In this document: one piece after another, positions 42,904 through 52,268 of the stretch | Position numbering within the stretch: the stretch's first letter is position 1 | Layout of the letters: each line of letters opens with the position of its first letter | NCBI GenBank assembly: GCA_958402795.1 | Contig: CATXUX010000007.1 | Location: forward strand, 61,505 to 125,504 | DNA length: 64,000 bases | Direction of reading: 5' to 3' | Source: an uncultured Lachnospiraceae bacterium | GTDB lineage: Bacteria; Bacillota; Clostridia; Lachnospirales; Lachnospiraceae | The notes under the pieces: model-generated | Database searches by the model: none | Told to the model about the DNA's origin: nothing | What the model saw: only the letters and a program-made list of their open reading frames with translations | Translations under genes and position numbers: made by a program

Positions 42904-44142
42904 ATGATGTACGAGTTTGAAGAAATCGTGAAAACCGATCCGGAGATTGCTGAGGCAATCCAAAGTGAGATGCAGCGGCAGAATTCACATATTGAACTGA
43001 TCGCGTCAGAGAACTGGGTAAGCAAGGCTGTGATGGCGGCAATGGGAAGTCCGCTGACGAATAAATATGCAGAAGGATACCCGGGAAAGCGCTATTATGG
43101 CGGTTGCCAGTGTGTGGACGTAGTAGAGGATCTGGCGCGGGAACGTGCGAAGAAGCTCTTTGGCTGTGAATATGTGAATGTACAGCCGCACTCTGGGGCA
43201 CAGGCGAATATGGCAGTGATGTTTGCGATGCTGAAGCCGGGAGATAAGATCATGGGGATGAATCTGGATCACGGCGGACATCTGACACATGGATCTCCGG
43301 CGAATATGTCGGGTACGTATTATGATGTGGCGCATTACGGCGTGAATGAGGACGGATTCATCGATTATGACGAGGTGCTACGGATCGCGAAAGAACACCG
43401 CCCGAAGCTGATCGTAGCAGGGGCGAGCGCGTATGCCAGAACGATTGATTTCAAACGGTTCCGTGAGATTGCGGATGAGGTCGGCGCATATCTGATGGTT
43501 GATATCGCGCATATTGCCGGACTTGTTGCGACGGGCCTTCATCCAAGTCCGATCCCTTACGCACATGTGACGACCACGACAACGCATAAGACACTTCGTG
43601 GACCACGCGGCGGCATGATCATGTCCAGTGAGGAGATGAATAAGAAGTTCAATTTCAACAAGGCAGTATTCCCGGGAACACAGGGAGGACCGCTGATGCA
43701 TGTGATCGCAGGGAAAGCGGTATGTTTCCAGGAAGCATTGCAGCCGGAGTATAAGACCTATATGGAACAGGTCGTAAAGAATGCGAAAGCGCTGAGTGAC
43801 GGTCTGCAGAAACGGGGCGTGAAGATCGTATCCGGCGGCACGGACAATCATCTGATGCTGGTTGATCTTTCCGGAACAGATATCAGCGGAAAGGAACTGG
43901 AGAAACGCCTTGACGACGCACATGTGACCGCGAATAAGAATACCATTCCAAATGATCCGAGGTCTCCGTTTGTGACAAGCGGATTACGGCTCGGGACACC
44001 GGCAGTGACAACACGCGGCATGGTGGAAGAAGACATGGATAAGATCGCAGAGATCATCGCGATGGTGATCGAGAGCGAGGAAAACGTAGAAGCAGCAAAA
44101 GCAAAGGTAGCGGAACTGACAGAGAAATATCCGTTGTGCTAA
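42904..44142 (+). CDS. glyA: Serine hydroxymethyltransferase
   Basis: PLP enzyme interconverting serine and glycine with tetrahydrofolate; main source of one-carbon units. 412 residues. HIELIASENWVSKAV at the N-terminus, the Asp and His of LMVDIAHIAGLVATG, and the PLP lysine in VTTTTTHKTLRGPRGGMI are diagnostic. ATG at 42904 after AAGGAGG. Single gene with its own promoter and terminator (44163-44206). Confidence 0.98.
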   Translation: MMYEFEEIVKTDPEIAEAIQSEMQRQNSHIELIASENWVSKAVMAAMGSPLTNKYAEGYPGKRYYGGCQCVDVVEDLARERAKKLFGCEYVNVQPHSGAQANMAVMFAMLKPGDKIMGMNLDHGGHLTHGSPANMSGTYYDVAHYGVNEDGFIDYDEVLRIAKEHRPKLIVAGASAYARTIDFKRFREIADEVGAYLMVDIAHIAGLVATGLHPSPIPYAHVTTTTTHKTLRGPRGGMIMSSEEMNKKFNFNKAVFPGTQGGPLMHVIAGKAVCFQEALQPEYKTYMEQVVKNAKALSDGLQKRGVKIVSGGTDNHLMLVDLSGTDISGKELEKRLDDAHVTANKNTIPNDPRSPFVTSGLRLGTPAVTTRGMVEEDMDKIAEIIAMVIESEENVEAAKAKVAELTEKYPLC

Positions 44143-44162
44143 TCTTGAAACACTGGATTTTT

Positions 44163-44206
44163 AAGGAGCAATATGGTTTGAATGAATCATATTGCTCCTT
44201 ATTTCT
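44163..44206 (+). terminator. Terminator of glyA
   Basis: 13-bp stem AAGGAGCAATATG (44163-44175) with 44188-44200, followed by ATTTCT. The T-tract is short. Confidence 0.7.
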
Positions 44207-44226
44207 GGTGCCTTTAAAGAATTTTC

Positions 44227-44255
44227 TTGTAACCGGACAAAGGGGTATGTATAAT
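44227..44255 (+). promoter_or_regulatory. Promoter of the AAA-ATPase gene
   Basis: TTGTAA (44227-44232), 17 bp, TATAAT (44250-44255), about 35 bases before the ATG. Confidence 0.7.
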
Positions 44256-44290
44256 GAAAGAAAAGCTTTGGAAAGCAAGGGGATAGTCAA

Positions 44291-45859
44291 ATGGGTGTTT
44301 ATTTAAATCCGACGAATGATAAATTTGCAATTGCATTGAATTCATCAATTTATGTAGATAAAACAGAATTAATTGCTTATACAAACCGTGTTGTAGCAAC
44401 AGAACAGCGCTATGTGTGTGTCAGCAGACCCCGGCGGTTTGGAAAATCTATGGCGGCAAATATGTTGACGGCATATTATAGCCGCGGATGTGATTCGAGA
44501 GAAATGTTCCATGGATTAAAGATTTTCATGAATCCCAGCTTTGAACAATACCTAAACCAATATGATGTGATCATGCTGAATATGCAGGAATTTTTGAGCA
44601 GGACACAGAATATTGAAGAAATGCTGGAACGACTGAAAAAAATGGTAGTGCGTGACCTGAAGAAAGCGTATCCGGATGTAGATTATTTTGATGTTGAAGA
44701 TGTAATTCAGAGCATGCAGGATGTATATACAGAAACTGGCAGACCGTTTATTATTATCATAGATGAATGGGATTGTGTTTTGCGGGAATGTACAAGTGAG
44801 ATTGAGTCACAAAAAATATATCTGGATTTTTTACGGGATTTTCTAAAGGATAAAGGGTATATTCATTTGGTTTATATGACTGGAATTCTGCCAATCAAAA
44901 AGTATGGAACACATTCTGCACTGAATATGTTTGAAGAATTTTCTATGACGAATCCGGGTCCATTGGCTGAATATGTGGGGTTCACATCAGACGAGGTAGA
45001 ACAATTATGTGTGCAGTATGACATGGACTATGATGAAATGAAACGATGGTATGATGGATATCGGCTGGGGGATAATCTGGATATTTATAGTCCGCGTTCT
45101 GTAGTAAGTGCCATTTTGAACCGAAGATTTGATAATTACTGGAATCAGACAGAGACGTTTGAGGCGCTTAAAATATATATTGAAATGAATTATGATGGAC
45201 TAAAGGATACGGTGATCGAGATGATGGCAGGCGCCAGAAAACAGGTTGATGTTCGGAATTTTACAAATGATATGACCACCTTTCACAGTTATGAGGATGT
45301 GCTGACGTTATTGATTCATTTGGGATATCTGGGATATGAATTTGAAACAAAAGAGGCGTTTATTCCAAATTCAGAAGTCGCGGACGAATATATCACTGCG
45401 GTAAAAGCAGCAGGCTGGGAGGAAGTGATTCGGACTGTACAGTCATCGGCAGCGCTTTTGAGGAAAACATGGGATCAAAATGAAGATGCAGTTGCAGAGG
45501 GAATTGAAAAGGCACATCTGGAAACATCTCATTTACAGTATAATGATGAAAATGCACTAAGTTACACAATTGATCTGGCTTATTACAGTGCAAGACAATA
45601 TTATACGATTGTTCGAGAAATGCCGACAGGAAAGGGATTTGCAGATTTGGTTTTTTTACCCAGAAAAAAATATTCAGATAAGCCGGCAATGATTGTTGAG
45701 TTGAAGTGGGATAAGTCAATAGGCGGAGCAATTGAACAGATAAAGAAGAACGAGTATGTGAGTGCGTTGAAAGATTATCAAGGAAATGTATTGTTGGTTG
45801 GCGTAAACTATAACAAAAAGAGTAGACAACATGAGTGTAAGATAGAGTTGTGGAAATGA
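44291..45859 (+). CDS. AAA-ATPase-like protein with PD-(D/E)XK nuclease domain
   Basis: 522 residues of the AAA-ATPase-like / PDDEXK_9 architecture common in gut Firmicutes and Bacteroidetes, often in many copies. The N-terminal ATPase has SRPRRFGKSMAANML (Walker A-like, about 45-60) and PFIIIIDEWDCVL (Walker B). The C-terminal nuclease-like domain (about 430-510) has GFADLVFLP and AMIVELKW, giving the D and E-x-K residues. Role unknown; defence or mobile-element functions have been suggested. Base composition is visibly more AT-rich than the flanking genes, with AT-ending codons, which suggests transfer. Own promoter and terminator. Confidence 0.88.
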   Translation: MGVYLNPTNDKFAIALNSSIYVDKTELIAYTNRVVATEQRYVCVSRPRRFGKSMAANMLTAYYSRGCDSREMFHGLKIFMNPSFEQYLNQYDVIMLNMQEFLSRTQNIEEMLERLKKMVVRDLKKAYPDVDYFDVEDVIQSMQDVYTETGRPFIIIIDEWDCVLRECTSEIESQKIYLDFLRDFLKDKGYIHLVYMTGILPIKKYGTHSALNMFEEFSMTNPGPLAEYVGFTSDEVEQLCVQYDMDYDEMKRWYDGYRLGDNLDIYSPRSVVSAILNRRFDNYWNQTETFEALKIYIEMNYDGLKDTVIEMMAGARKQVDVRNFTNDMTTFHSYEDVLTLLIHLGYLGYEFETKEAFIPNSEVADEYITAVKAAGWEEVIRTVQSSAALLRKTWDQNEDAVAEGIEKAHLETSHLQYNDENALSYTIDLAYYSARQYYTIVREMPTGKGFADLVFLPRKKYSDKPAMIVELKWDKSIGGAIEQIKKNEYVSALKDYQGNVLLVGVNYNKKSRQHECKIELWK

Positions 45860-45901
45860 AAAGAGGAGGTTTCCGATATGGATAGCCTGCTCTTAAAAAT
45901 G

Positions 45902-45947
45902 AAAAGAAAGGGAAACTGTTCGCAGAGACAGAATCCCTTTCTTTTTT
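45902..45947 (+). terminator. Terminator after the AAA-ATPase gene
   Basis: GAAAGGG arm and CCCTTTC arm with an inner CTGT/ACAG pairing, followed by six Ts; an A-run precedes the stem, so it could also serve degV from the other strand. Confidence 0.75.
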
Positions 45948-45965
45948 CCGGTTGTGTACTGATTT

Positions 45966-46835
45966 TTACCGCTTCGTTCCGTAATGAATGAGAGACAGCA
46001 TATCGGGACCGGTATGTGCGCCGATGATCGGACTGAGCATGGTGATCTTTACATTTAAATCCGGCTGTTTTTCAAGAACCATTTCTCTGAGCTGCCGAGC
46101 GTCTTCCATGCAGTCTGCGCAGCAGATATATACGGTATCGCCGAGGCTTTTGTCAAAGGTCTGCTCGAACTGCTCAATGATGTAGCGGATCGCCTGCTTG
46201 TTCCCACGTTTTTTGGCGATTGTGTCCAGCTTCCCTTCCGGATTGATATTCAGGACCGGTTTGATGTTGAGTGCCGTGCCTACGACCGCGGTGGCGGCAG
46301 ATACACGCCCGCCGCGTTTCAGATACATCAGGTCTTCCACCTTAAACCAGTAGTGAATATTCTTCGCGTGTTCCCGGAGCCATGCGGCATTTTCACCCAG
46401 AGACATACCGGCAGAGCGGTTTTTACATGCGGATTCCGCGAGAAGTCCCATACCGCCGGTCGCGCCGAGACTGTCAACGACTTCGATTTCAACGTGATCA
46501 TAAGTATCTTTCAGATTCTCTACGGCCATCAGTGCGGACTCGTAGGTATTGCTTAACCCGCTGGAGAGCGACAGATAGAGGATCGGCTGATTCTTTTCTA
46601 CATAGGGTTTGAAAATGGTTTCGTAATGATAAGGTGTGATCTGGCTTGTCCGTGTCGCAATCTTGTTCCTCAGCTTTTCGTAAAAATCATGCATCATAGA
46701 ATCGCTTTCCGGTGCATCACAGTGAAACGTATCCGTTCCGAGCATATATTCCATGGGAACATATCGAAGCTGGTTTTGTCCCGCAAATGTCTGATCAATG
46801 TCAATCGATACGTCGGCAAAGATTTCGTAATCCAA
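45966..46835 (-). CDS. DegV family fatty-acid-binding protein
   Basis: 289 residues. DegV proteins bind fatty acids and act as the binding subunit (FakB-like) for fatty acid kinase. N-terminal ADVSIDIDQ, the conserved TSQITPYHYETIF and LSLSSGLSNTYESALMA that contact the carboxylate, and the C-terminal ISPIIGAHTGPDMLSL type ending (here LSPIIGAHTGPDML) are present. Start is a TTG at 46833-46835 with AGGAGG seven bases upstream. Divergent from a TetR regulator with overlapping promoters. Confidence 0.92.
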   Translation of the reverse strand: MDYEIFADVSIDIDQTFAGQNQLRYVPMEYMLGTDTFHCDAPESDSMMHDFYEKLRNKIATRTSQITPYHYETIFKPYVEKNQPILYLSLSSGLSNTYESALMAVENLKDTYDHVEIEVVDSLGATGGMGLLAESACKNRSAGMSLGENAAWLREHAKNIHYWFKVEDLMYLKRGGRVSAATAVVGTALNIKPVLNINPEGKLDTIAKKRGNKQAIRYIIEQFEQTFDKSLGDTVYICCADCMEDARQLREMVLEKQPDLNVKITMLSPIIGAHTGPDMLSLIHYGTKR

Positions 46836-46911
46836 AATATATCCTCCTTAAACATTATAAATGATTTGAATCAAAAGATGCCTTACGAATGGCTTCGCGG
46901 CATCATACATG

Positions 46912-46965
46912 TTGATTTCTCCACACATGGGCATTATACTATAATCATAGGCAAAAACAATTGCC
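46912..46965. promoter_or_regulatory. Overlapping divergent promoters of degV and tetR
   Basis: Plus strand: TTGATT (46912-46917), 17 bp, TATACT (46935-46940). Minus strand: TTGTTT (46955-46960), 16 bp, TATAAT (46933-46938). The two -10 boxes share bases. An inverted repeat GGCAA-N6-TTGCC (46950-46965) covers the minus -35 and the plus start region, a candidate operator for the TetR protein. Confidence 0.5.
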
Positions 46966-47022
46966 AAAGAGAACGGATTTATGGAATAATCCACAAAATA
47001 AGAAGAGATGAGGAACATTTCT

Positions 47023-47598
47023 ATGGACAGACGGGTGGAAAAGACAAAAGGTTCCATTCAGAGAGCGTATCTGGAACTGATGATGGAGAAGAAAAACGGA
47101 AAGATCACGATATCTGAGGTGGCGAGAAGAGCCAATATTGACCGGAAAACATTTTATCTGCATTATGATTCCACGGAGGATATTATCCGCGAGTTTTGCA
47201 GAGATAAAGTAGAAGAACTGCTGGGTCACCTCGGACTGGAACACTTTCCGGAGCAGGCGTTCCATGTAGAGCGTCTGTTTGAGATCCTGAATCAGATGAT
47301 CGAAGAGAATATCGTACTCCTTCAGTTTGTTTCTGAGAACCGGGAATATAACTATTTTTTTGATGAATTGAAAGCGCCGCTCGTATCGATCATCGTACGG
47401 GGGTGCAGGAAATATTTGAACTATTCCGATGACGAACTGAAAATATATGCGGAATTTTATGTTTCCGGAATCCTCAACTCCTACATTCGCTGGATTCGGG
47501 AAGGAATCCCGCTTTCCATTGAAGAACTGGCTGAGATTGTCCGGAAATCCTGTTACGGAGGACTGGAAAGCCTGATCCCGGCGGGACTGATTTCCTGA
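47023..47598 (+). CDS. TetR/AcrR-type transcriptional regulator
   Basis: 191 residues. N-terminal TetR helix-turn-helix (about 5-55) with KITISEVARRANIDRKTFYLHYDS. The C-terminal ligand domain has no recognised family. The ATG at 47023 follows TGAGGA; an ATG at 47008 would add five residues but has only a weak site. Divergent from degV, so it may control fatty-acid uptake or itself; this is inferred only from the shared promoter region. Confidence 0.88.
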   Translation: MDRRVEKTKGSIQRAYLELMMEKKNGKITISEVARRANIDRKTFYLHYDSTEDIIREFCRDKVEELLGHLGLEHFPEQAFHVERLFEILNQMIEENIVLLQFVSENREYNYFFDELKAPLVSIIVRGCRKYLNYSDDELKIYAEFYVSGILNSYIRWIREGIPLSIEELAEIVRKSCYGGLESLIPAGLIS

Positions 47599-47627
47599 CG
47601 GACGACATTTGGACGATTCTGACAGAT

Positions 47628-47655
47628 TTGTGAAAGAGACGGTAAATGGTATATT
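47628..47655 (+). promoter_or_regulatory. Candidate promoter of the AraC regulator gene
   Basis: TTGTGA (47628-47633), 16 bp, TATATT (47650-47655). Confidence 0.5.
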
Positions 47656-47679
47656 CACTCGATTTACGGAGGAAAAAAG

Positions 47680-48903
47680 ATGGAGATAAACAAGTTGGAT
47701 CTTTTGAAAAATGTGATCAATGCACACAGTGTAAAGTTTTTTACTTTTGAGGAGGACTGCAGCGAAATTACAGATTTTGACGAAGGATTACGCGGACAGC
47801 TCTATCATGATTATGACTACGGTTATATTGCCCGGCAGATCAAAGAGAATTGCCGACAGGAAAAGATTTACCTGATCCGGGATGCTTTCGGGGTACATTA
47901 TATTATACTGCGCGCACCTGCCCGTAATCAGGAAACGGGAAGCTATGTTGTGATCGGTCCGTATATCGAAGAAAAAGAAAGGCCGGATGCGGTACAGATT
48001 GCCGGTCGGATGGGACTGGAGTTATATCAGGTACGGGTACTTAACGATTATTATTATGGAATTGCGGCAACAACCGGACTGGAACAGGTTACACATGCGA
48101 TGGTCCGGATGCTGTTTACAGAGATTGACTGGGAAATTGAAAAAACCGGGATCAATCTCCACACAGACAGCCGGGATTTCCAGATACGGATCCAGCCGGA
48201 AAATAAGCTGTCTATGGAAATTGTGGAGAAGAGATATGCGTGTGAGAATAAAGTGCTGGAAGCAGTTTCGCAGGGCGACGCCGCGAAAGTAGAACTGGCG
48301 ATGCGTGATATGTTAAAATATCAGATCGAAACACGCAGCAGCGACCGGCTGAGAGAAGCGAAGAACAGTCTGATCATTTTGAATGTATTGTTCCGCAAAG
48401 CAGTGGAACAGGCAGGCGTACATCCTTATTATATAGACGAGCTTTCCACGTCCTTTGCAAAACGGATCGAGAAAGCACACAACCTGCTGGAGATCACCAA
48501 TATAAACAGGGATTTTGTACATAAATATTGTCTGCTGGTGAAGAATTATGCATTGAAAGAATATTCAGATGTGGTTGCCGACTGTATCAACTATATTGAA
48601 TTTAATCTGACTGAAGAACTTACGCTGAACACACTGGCAGAACAATTGAATGTAAATGCCAGTTCGCTGTCGGCGAAATTTAAAAAAGAAACAGGCTGTA
48701 CCCTGACAGACTATATCAATCAGAGAAGAGTAAATGCTTCGCTGATCCTGCTGGTCACAACAAAACTTCCGGTCGGCGAAGTGGCAGAAAAGGTCGGATA
48801 CATAAACCGGAATTATTATTCGAGAATATTCAAAAAAATAGAAGGAATGACGCCGAAAGAATACCGGGAATCCATGAGAGGAGAAAACGAAGATATCGGG
48901 TGA
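47680..48903 (+). CDS. AraC-family transcriptional regulator
   Basis: 407 residues. The C-terminal AraC domain (about 305-402) has two helix-turn-helices: ELTLNTLAEQLNVNASSLSAKFKK and VGEVAEKVGYINRNYYSRIFKK followed by MTPKEYRE. The N-terminal 280 residues are a sensor region without recognised motifs (contains YVVIGPYIEEKERPD). ATG at 47680 after GGAGGAAAAA. The next gene is a GPH-type transporter with a weak -35 at its promoter, which would suit activation by this protein. Confidence 0.9.
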   Translation: MEINKLDLLKNVINAHSVKFFTFEEDCSEITDFDEGLRGQLYHDYDYGYIARQIKENCRQEKIYLIRDAFGVHYIILRAPARNQETGSYVVIGPYIEEKERPDAVQIAGRMGLELYQVRVLNDYYYGIAATTGLEQVTHAMVRMLFTEIDWEIEKTGINLHTDSRDFQIRIQPENKLSMEIVEKRYACENKVLEAVSQGDAAKVELAMRDMLKYQIETRSSDRLREAKNSLIILNVLFRKAVEQAGVHPYYIDELSTSFAKRIEKAHNLLEITNINRDFVHKYCLLVKNYALKEYSDVVADCINYIEFNLTEELTLNTLAEQLNVNASSLSAKFKKETGCTLTDYINQRRVNASLILLVTTKLPVGEVAEKVGYINRNYYSRIFKKIEGMTPKEYRESMRGENEDIG

Positions 48904-49064
48904 ATGGCGCCGGACGTATGTCTTCTGTAATTTGGCTCCATATTCGGACAGCGTGCGGATAATGGCAAAAATTGTGCGAAAGTCCTACGAAGATATCGCC
49001 TACAATGTAATTATGCAGAAAGCACAGAGCGCTTTCAAAAACATTTAGGTGAAGGAGTTTGGTT

Positions 49065-50555
49065 ATGGGTACAAAACAAAAAGTAACAGTTTCGGAGCAG
49101 GACGGAGTGCAGTACAGACGCGCGAAGACCTGGCAAATGGCGGCGGCCATGCTGTATGGAGCGGCACAGATGTGTTTTTATATGCTGATGACATATGCGA
49201 CATACATAGGAAACAGCAATTATGGGATTCTGGTCGGCGTGACAGGGATTATCGTCACAGTATCCCGGATCTTCGACGGGATTACAGATCCTCTGTGCGC
49301 TTATATCATCGAGCGGTTCAACAGCCGGTTTGGTAAGATCCGGATTTTTATGATGGCAGGCTGGGCGGTTATGGCGCTGGCGACAACAGCGATGTGCAAC
49401 TGGGGAGCAGGGAGACTTGACGGAACGGCAGGACTGATATTTTTTATCGTCTGCTATATGGTCTACATTATCGGCTATACGCTGGTGGGCATTTCCTCCT
49501 CTATGATGGGACCGGTCATGACCAATGATCCGAAGCAGCGCCCGACTCTGAGTGTGTGGTCGACAGTCTATTCTTATCTGGCGCCGACGGTGATCATGGT
49601 GATCTTTATGGTTGGAGTCCTGCCGAGATATAACAATGAGATTTCAACGCCTTCTCTGGCTGCGATGAACATCTGCGTCGTGATTCTGTCGCTTGTGTTC
49701 TTCCTGATCGCGTGCATCGGAATCACGCCTTATGATAATGAGGAGAACTTTAAAGGTGTTTCTGTAGACAAGAAAGAGGAAGAGAAACCATCTTTAAAAG
49801 ATATGTGGGCGCTGCTCAGAGATAACAAAGAGCTGCAGAGATATATGATCGCCGCATGTTCGGACAAGCTGGCGCAGACGATCGGTTCCGCGTCCGTGAT
49901 TTCAACGATGCTGTATGGGATTATGATCGGAAACCTTTCACTTTCTACGACGATTTCTACAGTGGCAATGCTGCCGTCGATCATTTTTGCCATCATCGGA
50001 GCAAGAGTTGCGGGCAGGCAGGGCAATAAGAAAACAATGATCACATGGACCTGGATCTGTATGGTTCTGAACCTGTTATTTGCCGCATTTTTATTGTTTA
50101 CAGATACGACAAAGATTACAGTGGCAGTCATTCCTACGATTATTTTCTTAGTATTGCAGTTTGGAAATAATGCGGCAAAGATGGTTGTATCGACGGCAAC
50201 CAATGCACTGCGGTTTGATATCGTAGATTATGAACTGTACCGTTCGGGAAAATATATGCCGGCGTCAGTTTCTGCAACCTACAGCTTTGTGGATAAATTG
50301 GTTTCCTCCTTTGGAACAGCGATCGCGACCTTTATGATCGGTTTTATCGGATACACGACAACGACGCCGCAGCAGGGAGATCCCCTGACAACGGGCGTAC
50401 GTCTGATGACCGTGCTGCTATTATGCGGCTTCCCGATCATCGGCTGGATCTGTACGCTCGTCAGCATGAAGAACAGCGAACTGACAAGAGAAAAGATGGT
50501 GGAAGTGCAGAAAGCAATCGCGGACAAAAAGGCCGCCGCGGCGGAAGCAAAATAA
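49065..50555 (+). CDS. GPH-family sugar symporter (MFS)
   Basis: Glycoside-pentoside-hexuronide:cation symporter, 496 residues, about 12 membrane helices. The family signature RIFDGITDPLCAYIIERFNSRFGKIRIFM is present near residues 70-100. The C-terminus is a charged helix ending KAAAAEAK. The ATG at 49065 has AAGGAG seven bases upstream; a TTG at 49059 is rejected. It likely imports the glycoside handled by the downstream esterases and GH3 enzyme. Cosubstrate and sugar are unknown. Confidence 0.92.
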   Translation: MGTKQKVTVSEQDGVQYRRAKTWQMAAAMLYGAAQMCFYMLMTYATYIGNSNYGILVGVTGIIVTVSRIFDGITDPLCAYIIERFNSRFGKIRIFMMAGWAVMALATTAMCNWGAGRLDGTAGLIFFIVCYMVYIIGYTLVGISSSMMGPVMTNDPKQRPTLSVWSTVYSYLAPTVIMVIFMVGVLPRYNNEISTPSLAAMNICVVILSLVFFLIACIGITPYDNEENFKGVSVDKKEEEKPSLKDMWALLRDNKELQRYMIAACSDKLAQTIGSASVISTMLYGIMIGNLSLSTTISTVAMLPSIIFAIIGARVAGRQGNKKTMITWTWICMVLNLLFAAFLLFTDTTKITVAVIPTIIFLVLQFGNNAAKMVVSTATNALRFDIVDYELYRSGKYMPASVSATYSFVDKLVSSFGTAIATFMIGFIGYTTTTPQQGDPLTTGVRLMTVLLLCGFPIIGWICTLVSMKNSELTREKMVEVQKAIADKKAAAAEAK

Positions 50556-50598
50556 GTGTGTCTGATGAACAGTTTTTGTGAAAGCGAGGAGGAAAAGT

Positions 50599-52266
50599 AT
50601 GAAGCTGGCAAGGGTATTTTCGAATCATATGGTATTGCAGCGGAATATGCCTATATTGATCTGGGGAACAAGTGGAAAAGCAGAAAAAATTGAGGTGAGA
50701 ATCAACCATTCGTCAATCTGTATGGTGGATATCCCGGAGGGAGTATTTTCATTTCAGATACCGGCACAGGAGGCGGCGGAAGATGTGCTGCTTGAAATCG
50801 GAGATATTTGTCTGGAACATGTTGATATCGGCGAGGTCTGGGTTGCCGGAGGACAGAGCAACATGGAATTTATGCTCAAATATACAGAAGGCGGAGAAGA
50901 GGAGATCGCGAGCGCAAACGATGAACATCTCCGGATGTATACCGTGGGACAGTATTCATTTGAAGGAGAAAGAGAGGCTGGATATAAAGCATGGAATCCA
51001 TGGGATCAGTGGTTTCCTTATGTACCGGAGCACGCGCCGGAATTTTCGGCAGCAGCTGTATATTTTGCGAAAGAACTGCGGAAATCCGGAATACCGGTAG
51101 GAATCCTGAACTGCACCTGGGGCGGAACAAGCGCTTCGGCATGGACGAAAAAAGCGTATCTGGAGGCAGACGAGGTATTGCGCGTCTATGTAAATGAATT
51201 TGACGAAATGGTTGCGCAGATGGATCTTGACAGATATTATCAGATAAAAAATATGATCCGTCCGACCATGTCAAGTCCAAAGAGCAGAGAGACGACCAGC
51301 GTTTTGCTCAAGAATACGTTTAAACCGGCACAACTGGGGCAGATGATGCGGGAAATGGCTAAGAATGGGCAAAAAACAGAAAAAGAAACCGAGGATGCCC
51401 CGGAACAGAAGAATGTGTCGGATGTATCCGATCTGTCAATAGAAGAAATGTATGCGGTCGGACCGGGAGAGCCGAATGAACCCGGTGCGTTGTATGAAAA
51501 TATGGTTCGAGAGATTGCAGGATACTCGGTACGCGGCGTCATATGGTATCAGGGAGAAACAGATGAAAATAAATCCGGGATATACGGAAGACTGTTTGGT
51601 ACGCTGATCCGGTGCTGGCGCGACGAGTGGAAACAAAAAAATACTGCGGCTGTGAAACTACCGTTCTTGTTTGTGCAATTGGCTCCGTTTGGAATATGGA
51701 TGATGAACGGCGGCGAAAACTATCCGGCTTTGCGTGCACAACAAGACACCGTATCGAAAAAGATACCGGACGTGTATATGGCATGCATTTCTGATATTGG
51801 AAATGTATATGACATTCATCCCAAAAATAAAAAAACAGTAGGGGAACGTCTGGCATTACTGGCAGAAAAATATGTTTACGGCAAAAGCGAAGTAATGGCA
51901 GATGCTCCGGAACCGGGCGGGGTGACAAGGGAAGGAGACATCCTGCAGATTTCATTTCAAAATGGTCGGGGACTGTATAAAAGGAATGAGGATTTTTCTT
52001 CTTATAACGGTTTTTCATGTGATGAAATTGACGAAAAACTGCTTCCTCCGGTCTTGGACGGCGTGAATGGTCTGAACGTAATCGCAGATGGTAAAAAACT
52101 GGAGAAAGCAGTATGTGAAATCAAAGATGACCGGCTTTTGATCCATGCAGAGGAGTTGTGTGGAGCAGAAAAAATCCGTGTTGAATTTGCACAGACGGGT
52201 TTCTACCAGGTGAATCTGTACAACGAGGCAGACATCCCGATGCGGCCGTTTTTGATCACGGTATAA
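50599..52266 (+). CDS. SGNH esterase, sialate O-acetylesterase-like
   Basis: 555 residues, cytoplasmic (no signal peptide). SASA-type carbohydrate esterase: catalytic Ser87 in VAGGQSNMEF, the Gly/Asn-type oxyanion blocks in GILNCTWGGTSASAW and GVIWYQGETDENKSG, and Asp405-x-His407 in YDIHPKNKKTVGERLA. An insertion rich in Lys, Glu and Asp (about 225-290) separates the blocks. Sialic acid genes are absent nearby, so deacetylation of a plant glycan or glycoside is more likely than of sialate. ATG at 50599 after GAGGAGG. 43 bases after the transporter gene. Confidence 0.88.
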   Translation: MKLARVFSNHMVLQRNMPILIWGTSGKAEKIEVRINHSSICMVDIPEGVFSFQIPAQEAAEDVLLEIGDICLEHVDIGEVWVAGGQSNMEFMLKYTEGGEEEIASANDEHLRMYTVGQYSFEGEREAGYKAWNPWDQWFPYVPEHAPEFSAAAVYFAKELRKSGIPVGILNCTWGGTSASAWTKKAYLEADEVLRVYVNEFDEMVAQMDLDRYYQIKNMIRPTMSSPKSRETTSVLLKNTFKPAQLGQMMREMAKNGQKTEKETEDAPEQKNVSDVSDLSIEEMYAVGPGEPNEPGALYENMVREIAGYSVRGVIWYQGETDENKSGIYGRLFGTLIRCWRDEWKQKNTAAVKLPFLFVQLAPFGIWMMNGGENYPALRAQQDTVSKKIPDVYMACISDIGNVYDIHPKNKKTVGERLALLAEKYVYGKSEVMADAPEPGGVTREGDILQISFQNGRGLYKRNEDFSSYNGFSCDEIDEKLLPPVLDGVNGLNVIADGKKLEKAVCEIKDDRLLIHAEELCGAEKIRVEFAQTGFYQVNLYNEADIPMRPFLITV

Positions 52267-52268
52267 GA

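Noticed and set aside
48889..48997. Direct repeat CGAAGATATCG at the end of the AraC gene and before the GPH transporter
   Set aside because: One copy is inside coding sequence and the match is only 11 bases; I could not exclude chance.
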